A DNA stretch of 27,751 nucleotides from an uncultured Nocardioides sp. Lineage in GTDB: Bacteria > Actinomycetota > Actinomycetes > Propionibacteriales > Nocardioidaceae. This document shows, one piece after another, positions 15,607 to 22,427 of this stretch (position 1 is its first letter; each line of letters opens with the position of its first letter). A model generated the notes under the pieces. The model had not been told where the DNA came from, searched no databases, and saw nothing but the letters and a program-made list of their open reading frames with translations. The stretch lies in the NCBI RefSeq assembly GCF_946885725.1, contig NZ_CAMPGZ010000023.1:1-27751 (forward strand). The letters are read 5' to 3'. Made by a program: the position numbers and the translations under genes.

Positions 15607-16182
15607 GTGACCGATGCTGAGGAAGTAGACCTCAGCCTCCCGGCCACGGGACTCTCCCGCCGCACGGCTCTCCAGCTCGGCGGGACGGTCGCCGGGGGGC
15701 TAGCCGCGTGGGTGCTCGTGCCCTCACTGATGCGTGCGGGACCACCCGCCGCACAGCCGCTCACGACGTCGTTCGGCGACGTCACCGTCCTGGCCGTGAC
15801 CCTGGTCTCCGCCGCCCAGGCGGCCGGCGGCCGGCCGCTGCGACACGGAGTCTGGCGGGACGCACTCACCGCGACGGTCGCGCTGCGCAACCGCACGTCG
15901 CTCCCGCAGCTCCTGCCGTCCGGGCAGTTCCGCGCCCGGATCCTCGGCGGCCCGGCGGTGACGGCGTACGACGCGTCGCCCAACCGGCTCACCGTGCCGC
16001 CCCGGTCGTCCGCGCTGGCCCGGATGACCTTCCTGGTGCCGCACGACGGCGCGGTCGGCCACTTCGAGTTCACCGAACCGGGCGCGCTGGAGGCACTGCG
16101 GCTGGACCTTCCCGTCCTCACCGCCGCCGCACGACGCTTCGTGCCGATCAACGAGCGAACCGACGACCACCACGGGGGATGA
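15607..16182 (+). CDS. Exported protein with Tat-like N-terminus, partner of the multicopper oxidase
   Basis: 191 residues. Residues 17-25 (LSRRTALQL) carry a twin arginine followed by a hydrophobic stretch (GGTVAGGLAAWVLVPSLM), as in a Tat signal or a Tat-dependent anchor. The remaining 140 residues are predicted beta-rich (LTATVALRNRTSLPQLLPSG; LARMTFLVPHDGAVGHFEF), resembling Ig-like or cupredoxin-like extracellular domains of the DUF4352 kind. There is no Cys or clear metal motif. It lies two bases before the multicopper oxidase and is surely co-transcribed. It may help export, dock or load the oxidase. The family is not recognised with certainty. GTG at 15607 is the only start just upstream of the signal. 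Confidence 0.75.
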   Translation: MTDAEEVDLSLPATGLSRRTALQLGGTVAGGLAAWVLVPSLMRAGPPAAQPLTTSFGDVTVLAVTLVSAAQAAGGRPLRHGVWRDALTATVALRNRTSLPQLLPSGQFRARILGGPAVTAYDASPNRLTVPPRSSALARMTFLVPHDGAVGHFEFTEPGALEALRLDLPVLTAAARRFVPINERTDDHHGG

Positions 16183-16184
16183 CG

Positions 16185-18491
16185 ATGAGCGAGGTGCTGG
16201 ATCTCTACATCAACGACGGTCTCGTGCCGATGGTCGACGACCGGCTCGTCTACATGCGGGGCTTCGGTGACGCACCCAACCAGGCGGGCGGCACCAGCCC
16301 GAACCTGCGCGTGCGGCCGCACGTGATCCTCGCCGACGGGCGGGTGGTGCGCAGTCGCACCTACCCGCTCGACGCGGAGCTGCCGCCCGAGGGACGCCCC
16401 GACCCGCTGGGGCCGCACCCGACGCTCCCCGGGGTGAGTGAGGTCCGCCGACGCTTCTGGGCGAGCTACTTCCCGGAGCGGACCATCATCGCGGAGGTGG
16501 GCAGCACCATCACGCTCCGCGTGCACAACACGCTGGCCGAGACGCACGCGCTCAGGATCGAGAACGTCGTCGACACCGGGCCGATTCCGCCGGGCGGCCA
16601 GCAGACCGTGTCCTTCCCGGCGCCGCGGCCGGGGACGTTCATCTACCACGACCCGACCAACGCGCCGGTGGAGCGGGTCCTCGGCCTGCACGGTGTGCTT
16701 GTCGTCATCGACCCGGACGCGCAGTGGTCGCTCGCCCCGGGCAACACCGAGTTCGAGCGGCAGTGGCTGTGGATCTGCCACGACGTCGATCCCGTCTGGG
16801 CGGCCAAGGCGCGCGCCGGGCAGCGGGTCAACCCGGAACAGACGCCGGTCCTGCCGCGGTACTTCATGCTGAACGACCGCAGCGGCTTCCGCTCGCTCGC
16901 GGCCAGCAAGGACGAGGCCGCGAACGAGATCACCCACGAGGACACGCTTCCCGGCGGGTCCGCCCGGGACGTCGACGTACGGGAGCTCGACAGCGAGGAC
17001 CTGCCACCCGGCGTCGGGCCCGGCCAGCTCATCCGCATGGTCAACACCGGCGTCGTGATCCACCAGATGCACTTCCACGGCAACCACGTGTGGACGGTCC
17101 GTCGCAACGGGATCGACTTCCCGCGCCGTGACGGTCGGGTGGACGGGGAGGGCCACGCCGTCGTCCAGCAGTGGGAGGACGTCGTCGAGCTCAACCCGCT
17201 GGATCGCAAGGTCGTGGTGCTGCCGGTCAAGCGCCCGCCCGACACACCGGACCGGACCTGGAACGCCCGAAACGAGGACTGGGTCTACCCGATGCACTGC
17301 CACGCCGAGCCGTCGCAGACCGCGGCCGGCGGCCTCTACCCCGGCGGCCTCGTGGGGCACTGGGTCGTGGCGGCGCCCGGCCCCCGGCAGCAGGTGGAGC
17401 ACGAGATGTTCGCCACCCAGGCCGAGTTCGCCTCACGCCAGCCGCGGGAGGGCTCGCCGGCGACCCCGTTCCGGGAGAAGCCCGACGTCCGGTTCGTGCG
17501 CGACTTCTTCAGCCGGGAGCTGGAGTTCCCCGACGGCCGTGAGTTCGAGATCTGGAGCTTCGAGGACGACCGGTCCGGGCGCCGCTTCCCGGCACCGACG
17601 ATTCGCGTGACGGAGGGTCAGCTCGTGCACGTGACCCTGGAGGCGTCCAAGCGCTCGCACACGATCCACCACCACGGGATCGAGCCGGACCCGTTCAACG
17701 ACGGGGTCGGGCACACGTCGTTCGAGGTGTCGGGCTCCTACACCTACCAGTGGCGCACCGAACCCGGCGAGCCCGGCAACCCGAACGTCGGTGCGGCCGG
17801 GACGTACTTCTACCACTGCCACGTGAACACCGTCCTGCACGTGCAGATGGGCATGGCCGGACCGATCGTGGTGGACCCGTGGGTGCACCCCGACTTCCCC
17901 GTCCAGCCGGGAGCCCGGCGTCCCTTCGTCGACGGACCGCTGTACGACGTCGCCACGGAGGCCCTGATCGCGCCGTACGCGCTGGACCCGCGGTGGCACG
18001 AGCTCAACCACGCCGCGGGGCTCTCCGGGGAGGACGTCGGACTGCACCGCTTCGACCCCAAGTTCTTCTACGTGCTGGGTGGGTCCCTCGCGCGACCGAG
18101 GCCGTCCAGCGACGTCTGGTCGCCGAAGAGCCTCCAGATCACCACCAGGGACTCGGGCTTCCCGTCGCTGATCCGGCTGCTGAACCTGAACTACTTCCCG
18201 AGCCGGGCGCGCTTCACCGATGAGAAGGGCAACCCGGCGGCCATCGCCGAGCTCATCGCCCACGACGGCCGTCCCTTCCGCGACACGTCGCGGCCGGGGG
18301 AGCACGCGCCCAGCCTGCACGACGCCGGGACGCCGCTGATGACGTCGGTCATCGCGTTCGGCTCGGCGGAGAAGTACGACGCGCTCGTCCAGGCGCCGAA
18401 GCGGGGGACCTACCAGCTCCACCTCGACTTCCTGCACTGGTCGCGGCCCGGCGTGCTGGCGACCCGGACGGTGCCGCTGATCGCGAACTGA
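16185..18491 (+). CDS. Large atypical multicopper oxidase without signal peptide
   Basis: 768 residues with about four cupredoxin-like domains. Domain 1 (about 95-185) has a degenerate site (His155-Asp-Pro-Thr-Asn, then LGLHG). Domain 2 has HFHGNH at 296-301 and His371-Cys372-His373. Domain 3 has HTIHHHG at 492-498 and His544-Cys545-His546 followed by His552, Met555 and Met557. Domain 4 (about 610-768) lacks copper ligands. The four HxH motifs would form the trinuclear copper site between domains 2 and 3. The protein starts directly with a folded domain and has no Sec or Tat signal, whereas its upstream partner has a twin arginine. GGGGGA precedes ATG 16185; ATG 16179 is an alternative overlapping the previous stop. 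Substrate unknown: metals (Mn2+, Cu+) or phenols. Confidence 0.9.
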   Translation: MSEVLDLYINDGLVPMVDDRLVYMRGFGDAPNQAGGTSPNLRVRPHVILADGRVVRSRTYPLDAELPPEGRPDPLGPHPTLPGVSEVRRRFWASYFPERTIIAEVGSTITLRVHNTLAETHALRIENVVDTGPIPPGGQQTVSFPAPRPGTFIYHDPTNAPVERVLGLHGVLVVIDPDAQWSLAPGNTEFERQWLWICHDVDPVWAAKARAGQRVNPEQTPVLPRYFMLNDRSGFRSLAASKDEAANEITHEDTLPGGSARDVDVRELDSEDLPPGVGPGQLIRMVNTGVVIHQMHFHGNHVWTVRRNGIDFPRRDGRVDGEGHAVVQQWEDVVELNPLDRKVVVLPVKRPPDTPDRTWNARNEDWVYPMHCHAEPSQTAAGGLYPGGLVGHWVVAAPGPRQQVEHEMFATQAEFASRQPREGSPATPFREKPDVRFVRDFFSRELEFPDGREFEIWSFEDDRSGRRFPAPTIRVTEGQLVHVTLEASKRSHTIHHHGIEPDPFNDGVGHTSFEVSGSYTYQWRTEPGEPGNPNVGAAGTYFYHCHVNTVLHVQMGMAGPIVVDPWVHPDFPVQPGARRPFVDGPLYDVATEALIAPYALDPRWHELNHAAGLSGEDVGLHRFDPKFFYVLGGSLARPRPSSDVWSPKSLQITTRDSGFPSLIRLLNLNYFPSRARFTDEKGNPAAIAELIAHDGRPFRDTSRPGEHAPSLHDAGTPLMTSVIAFGSAEKYDALVQAPKRGTYQLHLDFLHWSRPGVLATRTVPLIAN

Positions 18492-18502
18492 CCGACCTCC
18501 GT

Positions 18503-18508
18503 CAGGAT
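18503..18508 (+). promoter_or_regulatory. -10-like hexamer for leaderless start at 18516
   Basis: CAGGAT ends seven bases before the GTG at 18516. It gives the transporter gene its own possible transcript behind the oxidase. Confidence 0.4.
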
Positions 18509-18515
18509 TGCCGGC

Positions 18516-19409
18516 GTGACCGGCTCCGTGCGCACGCTCGTGCTGATGGCCGTGGGTGTCGTGGCGGTGTCGTTGTCCGGCCCGCTGATGGCGGCCGCGA
18601 TGGTGCCGGCGCTGGCGATCGCGTTCTGGCGCAACGCGTTCGCGACGGTCGTGCTGGCCCCTGGTGCGGTGGTACGCCGGCGCGACGAGCTGCGCGAGAT
18701 GCGCGGCCGGCGGCTCGGGCTGGTGCTGCTCAGCGGGGTGATGCTCGCGCTGCACTTCGGCACCTGGGTGACGTCGCTGTTCTACACGTCGGTGTCGTCG
18801 GCGACCGCGATCGTGTGCCTGCAGCTCGCCTGGATCGTGCTGTGGCAGACGACCCGCGGCGAGCGTTTCGGCGCGCGGGTGCTGGCCGGGCTGGCGCTCG
18901 CGTTCGCCGGTGTGCTGGTCGTGTCGGGCGTCGACTTCTCCCTGTCGACGCGATACCTCGTCGGCGACCTGCTGGCGCTCGTCGGCGGGATGGCCGCGGC
19001 GGCGTACACCGTGATCGGCGGGCACGCGCGGCAGCACACGAGCACGACGACGTACACCTTCGTCTGCTACGGCTCCTGCGCCGTGCTGCTGGCGGTGGCG
19101 TGCCTGGTGTCGGGGCAGGAGCTGACCGGCTACCCGCCGTCGCAGTGGGCGCTGCTGCTCGCGGTGACCGCGACCGCGCAGCTGATGGGGCACTCGGTGT
19201 TCAACCACCTGCTGGCCACGACCTCGCCGGTCTACGTCTCGCTCGCGCTGCTGCTGGAGGTCCCGGGTGCCTCGCTGCTGGCCGCGCTGATCCTGGGCCA
19301 GCGGCCGCCGGTGGCCGCCCTCGTCGGGCTCGCGGTGATGGTCGCGGGCATGGCGCTGGTGATCGTCAGCAACCGCGCGCCGGTGCCGGAGGAAGCACCC
19401 CCTGCCTAG
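18516..19409 (+). CDS. EamA/DMT-superfamily transporter
   Basis: 297 residues with about ten hydrophobic helices in two EamA repeats. The first repeat includes PLMAAAMVPALAIAFWRNAF, the typical FWRN/FxR helix end of drug/metabolite transporters, and the second runs from LVGDLLALVGGMAAAAYTVI to the C-terminus. The family exports or imports small metabolites such as amino acids or nucleosides; the substrate cannot be predicted. It begins 24 bases after the multicopper oxidase stop. Its GTG start has CAGGAT seven bases upstream and no Shine-Dalgarno, so it may be transcribed separately. A functional link to the oxidase is possible but unsupported. Confidence 0.9.
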   Translation: MTGSVRTLVLMAVGVVAVSLSGPLMAAAMVPALAIAFWRNAFATVVLAPGAVVRRRDELREMRGRRLGLVLLSGVMLALHFGTWVTSLFYTSVSSATAIVCLQLAWIVLWQTTRGERFGARVLAGLALAFAGVLVVSGVDFSLSTRYLVGDLLALVGGMAAAAYTVIGGHARQHTSTTTYTFVCYGSCAVLLAVACLVSGQELTGYPPSQWALLLAVTATAQLMGHSVFNHLLATTSPVYVSLALLLEVPGASLLAALILGQRPPVAALVGLAVMVAGMALVIVSNRAPVPEEAPPA

Positions 19410-19463
19410 CCCTGTGGGATATGCCACGGGGCTCGGGGGTGCCGCTGCGCGCGTGCCGGTGGC

Positions 19464-19469
19464 TACATT
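19464..19469 (+). promoter_or_regulatory. -10-like hexamer for leaderless start of the CoA ester lyase
   Basis: TACATT ends seven bases before the ATG at 19477. Confidence 0.45.
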
Positions 19470-19476
19470 CCCGCTC

Positions 19477-20445
19477 ATGGCCTCCGAGACGAAGTCGCTG
19501 CGCTCCCGCCGTTCCTGCCACGCCGTACCCGGGTCCAACCCGCGGTTCCTGGAGAAGGCCCAGGGCCTCGACTCCGACCAGGTGTTCCTCGACATCGAGG
19601 ACTCGGTGGCGCCGATCGCCAAGCCCGACGCCCGCAAGAACATCGTCGAGGTGCTCAACACCGGCGACTGGGGCAACCGGGTGCGCACCGTTCGGGTCAA
19701 CGACTGGACGACCCAGTGGACGTACAAGGACGTGATCGAGGTCGTCGAGGGCGCCGGCGCCAACCTCGACTGCATCATGCTGCCGAAGGTGCAGACCCCC
19801 GAGCAGGTCGTCGCGCTCGACGTACTGCTCACCCAGATCGAGACCACGATGGGCTACGAGGTCGGCCGGATCGGCATCGAGGCGCAGATCGAGAACGCCC
19901 TCGGCCTGATCAACGTCGACGCGATCGCCACGGCGTCGCCGCGCGTGGAGACGATCATCTTCGGCCCCGCCGACTTCATGGCGTCGATCAACATGAAGAG
20001 CCTGGTGGTCGGCGAGCAGCCGCCCGGGTACGACGTCGGCGACGCCTACCACTACATCCTGATGCGGATCCTGATGGCGGCCCGCGCCCACGGCAAGCAG
20101 GCCATCGACGGGCCGTACCTGCAGATCAAGGACCTCGACGGCTTCAAGCGCGTCGCCGGCCGGTCCGCCGCCCTCGGCTTCGACGGCAAGTGGACGCTGC
20201 ACCCGGACCAGATCGCCGCCGCCAACGAGGTGTTCAGCCCGCTGCAGTCGGACTACGACCACGCCGAGAACATCCTCGACGCCTACGACTACTACACGTC
20301 CGAGAAGGGCGGCGCGAAGGGCGCGGTCATGCTCGGCGACGAGATGATCGACGAGGCCTCGCGCAAGATGGCGCTGGTGATCTCGGCCAAGGGCCGCGCC
20401 GCGGGCATGAAGCGCACCGACGTCTGGACCCCGCCGGAGTCCTGA
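19477..20445 (+). CDS. HpcH/HpaI-family CoA ester lyase (candidate malyl-CoA/methylmalyl-CoA lyase)
   Basis: 322 residues with the TIM-barrel CitE/malyl-CoA lyase pattern: SCHAVPGSNPRFLEKA near the N-terminus, FLDIEDSVAP (metal- and substrate-binding acids), IGIEAQIENALGLINVD, IIFGPADFMASI, and the C-terminal GKWTLHPDQIA. The long C-terminal region favours malyl-CoA or beta-methylmalyl-CoA lyases over citrate lyase beta, and no citrate lyase alpha or gamma gene is present. In the ethylmalonyl-CoA pathway this enzyme cleaves beta-methylmalyl-CoA to glyoxylate and propionyl-CoA. That role is inferred from the acyl-CoA dehydrogenase at 23637 and the MaoC gene at 27391, whose Streptomyces counterparts I recall as its neighbours. 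The start was set by TACATT upstream. Confidence 0.85.
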   Translation: MASETKSLRSRRSCHAVPGSNPRFLEKAQGLDSDQVFLDIEDSVAPIAKPDARKNIVEVLNTGDWGNRVRTVRVNDWTTQWTYKDVIEVVEGAGANLDCIMLPKVQTPEQVVALDVLLTQIETTMGYEVGRIGIEAQIENALGLINVDAIATASPRVETIIFGPADFMASINMKSLVVGEQPPGYDVGDAYHYILMRILMAARAHGKQAIDGPYLQIKDLDGFKRVAGRSAALGFDGKWTLHPDQIAAANEVFSPLQSDYDHAENILDAYDYYTSEKGGAKGAVMLGDEMIDEASRKMALVISAKGRAAGMKRTDVWTPPES

Positions 20446-20453
20446 GGCCGCGG

Positions 20454-20470
20454 CGGCGGGCGACCCGCCG
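20454..20470. terminator. Small GC hairpin after the CoA ester lyase
   Basis: CGGCGGG (20454-20460), loop CGA, CCCGCCG (20464-20470). It starts nine bases after the stop, with no U-tract. A short stem, so termination is only likely. Confidence 0.4.
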
Positions 20471-20601
20471 GACCGGTTGTCCACAGGGCTGCCCACGCGT
20501 TCCTGGCGGATCCCACGTGAAGTTTCGGCCCGGTTGCGCCGGTTTCCCAGCAGACGGTGGTAACCCGACCGGCCGCCCGCCGGATCCCATCCACCGATGG
20601 C

Positions 20602-20607
20602 TAGCAT
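20602..20607 (+). promoter_or_regulatory. -10-like hexamer for the LicD/methyltransferase gene
   Basis: TAGCAT ends seven bases before the GTG at 20615. This marks the probable transcription start of the three-gene unit 20615-23540. Confidence 0.5.
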
Positions 20608-20614
20608 GGCCGCC

Positions 20615-22174
20615 GTGACGATCCCGGTGACCGACGTGCGCGTCGACGACGACGGGATCTACGCACGAACCACCGAGGAGCTGGTGGTCGACGTGTTGTT
20701 CGACGACCGGCGGATCTGGTCGTTCTGGCTGCCGCGCGACGGCAAGCCGCAGAACGGCGGCTGGTTCGTGGAGTGGCCGAGCGCGCTGCGGCGGTTCCTC
20801 AACGGCACCACGCACCTCAAGCTCGTCACCCATGTCGCTCAGCAAAGCGTGTACGACGCCGAGGTCCGGCTGGGCGAGGGCGACGAGCGGATCGCGGTGG
20901 TCAACGAGCGCGGCATGCCGCTCGGCATCGACAAGAGCCTCCGGCTGGCGCAGACCTTCGACACCCGCAGCGCCGAGCACGTCGCGCCGCTGCTCGACTC
21001 GATCGACGAGGTGATCGGCGCTCTGCAGAAGGCCGGCATCGAGCCGTTCATCGCTTACGGCACGCTGCTCGGCGCCGTCCGCGAGGGCAAGCTGATCGGC
21101 CACGACAGCGACGCCGACATCGGCTACGTCAGCCGGCACAGCCACCCCGTCGACGTGATCCGCGAGTCGTTCGACCTCCAGCGCGCGCTCGCCGACATGG
21201 GCTACGCGATCACCCGCTACAGCGGCATCGCGTTCAAGGTCGACGTCCGCGAGGCCGACGGCTCGATCCGCGGGCTCGACGTGTTCGGCGGCTTCATCGG
21301 GCCGACCGAGGACGACTCCTTCCTCCACCTCATGGGCGAGATCCGTACGCCGTACAAGCGGGAGTGGATCTTCCCCCTCGGCACGACCACGTTGGAGGGC
21401 CGCGAGTTCCCCGCGCCGCGCGACACCGACCGGTTCCTCACCGCGACCTACGGCCCGAGCTGGCGGGTGCCGGACCCGGCGTACGTCTTCGAGACCCCGG
21501 AGTCGACGCACCGTCGGCTCAACGGCTGGTTCCGCGGCACGCGCGTGAAGCGGGCCGACTGGGACCGGATGTACTCCGCCCGCAAGCTCGACGGCGACCT
21601 CGACCAGACCGAGTCGCAGTTCGCGCGGTGGGTGCTGCGCGAGCACGGCGGCGTGCCGGAGCGGATCGTCGACCTCGGCTGCGGCCGGGGCGTCGACGCG
21701 CTGTTCTGGGCGCGCAAGGGCGCCCGCGTCTCCGGTCTCGACTTCGTCCCGCGCGGCGCCGAGACCGCCGCGGAGATCGCCGAGCGCGAGGGTCTGCCGG
21801 TCGACTTCCGGGCGCTGAACCTCTGCGAGCTGCGCAGCGTCCTGGCCGAGGGTGCCCGCCTGGCGCACGAACCCGGCCCGCGCGTGGTCACCGCCCGCCA
21901 CCTCGCCGACGCCACCGACAAGGTCGGCCGGGCGAACCTGTGGCGGATCGCCGACATGCTGCTGCGCGACGGCGGTCGGCTGTACCTCGAGTTCCTCAAC
22001 ACCCGCGGCGAGGGCGACCCGTTCGCCCGGCAGAACCACCTCCGGCCGCTCCAGGTCGACGTGGTCGAGCAGGGGCTGCGGGACCGGGGCGCGACCATCG
22101 TGTCCCGCAAGGTCGTCAAGGACGGCGAGACGAGCCGTCGCATCTGTCGAATGGTGGTCGCATGGCAACGATGA
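20615..22174 (+). CDS. LicD-like nucleotidyltransferase fused to a class I SAM methyltransferase
   Basis: 519 residues with three parts. Residues 1-110 are a beta-rich N-terminal domain I do not recognise. Residues about 125-300 are LicD-like: IAYGTLLGAVREGKLIGHDS begins near 146, and the metal-binding acids are Asp164, Asp166 and Asp168. Residues about 330-519 are a methyltransferase with VDLGCGRGVDALFW at 352-365 and GLDF as the motif II acid. LicD-type enzymes transfer phosphocholine or similar phospho-groups to cell-surface glycans; some relatives are fukutin-like. The fusion suggests one enzyme that attaches and methylates a substituent. GTG 20615 was chosen from TAGCAT seven bases upstream; ATG 20597 is the alternative. 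It overlaps the coiled-coil gene. Confidence 0.85.
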   Translation: MTIPVTDVRVDDDGIYARTTEELVVDVLFDDRRIWSFWLPRDGKPQNGGWFVEWPSALRRFLNGTTHLKLVTHVAQQSVYDAEVRLGEGDERIAVVNERGMPLGIDKSLRLAQTFDTRSAEHVAPLLDSIDEVIGALQKAGIEPFIAYGTLLGAVREGKLIGHDSDADIGYVSRHSHPVDVIRESFDLQRALADMGYAITRYSGIAFKVDVREADGSIRGLDVFGGFIGPTEDDSFLHLMGEIRTPYKREWIFPLGTTTLEGREFPAPRDTDRFLTATYGPSWRVPDPAYVFETPESTHRRLNGWFRGTRVKRADWDRMYSARKLDGDLDQTESQFARWVLREHGGVPERIVDLGCGRGVDALFWARKGARVSGLDFVPRGAETAAEIAEREGLPVDFRALNLCELRSVLAEGARLAHEPGPRVVTARHLADATDKVGRANLWRIADMLLRDGGRLYLEFLNTRGEGDPFARQNHLRPLQVDVVEQGLRDRGATIVSRKVVKDGETSRRICRMVVAWQR

Positions 22175-22416
22175 AGAACCGGATCCGCAGCGGCGTCGCG
22201 AAGGTCGCCCGCCTCGGCTCCGGCGCCCAGATCGACGAGCTGCGCGACCGCGTCGCCGTGCTCGAGGAGGAGGTCCAGGAGGCCCGCCAGGTCAACCTGC
22301 GCCTCGCCGAGCTGATCGACGTCGTCCAGGAGCTGCTGCTGCCGGTCGCCCAGCGCGACGAGGCCAAGGTCGCCGAAGCCGTCGAGCGGTTCGAGAAGTA
22401 CACCAAGGGCCTCTAG
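22162..22416 (+). CDS. Small coiled-coil protein between LicD fusion and sulfotransferase
   Basis: 84 residues. After a basic N-terminus (MATMKNRIRSGVAKVARLG) there is a long heptad helix (IDELRDRVAVLEEEVQEARQ, then VNLRLAELIDVVQELLLPVA) and a second short helix ending in EKYTKGL. No signal peptide or membrane segment. A dimeric scaffold joining the flanking enzymes, perhaps at the membrane through the basic N-terminus, is plausible but inferred. I faintly recall similar short proteins (DUF6752) in Nocardioides, with low certainty. The start overlaps the previous gene by 13 bases; ATG 22171 (ATGA overlap) is an alternative. GGTGG lies four bases before 22162. Confidence 0.75.
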   Translation: MATMKNRIRSGVAKVARLGSGAQIDELRDRVAVLEEEVQEARQVNLRLAELIDVVQELLLPVAQRDEAKVAEAVERFEKYTKGL

Positions 22417-22427
22417 GCGGCCGGCGC

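Noticed and set aside
17433..19847. An 804-codon open frame on the minus strand
   Set aside because: Antisense to the multicopper oxidase and the EamA transporter. The translation is low-complexity and His/Arg/Gln-rich, a GC artefact.
20446..20614. Replication origin suggested by the DnaA-box-like nonamer
   Set aside because: Only one box, no AT-rich unwinding region and no dnaA, dnaN or parAB nearby.
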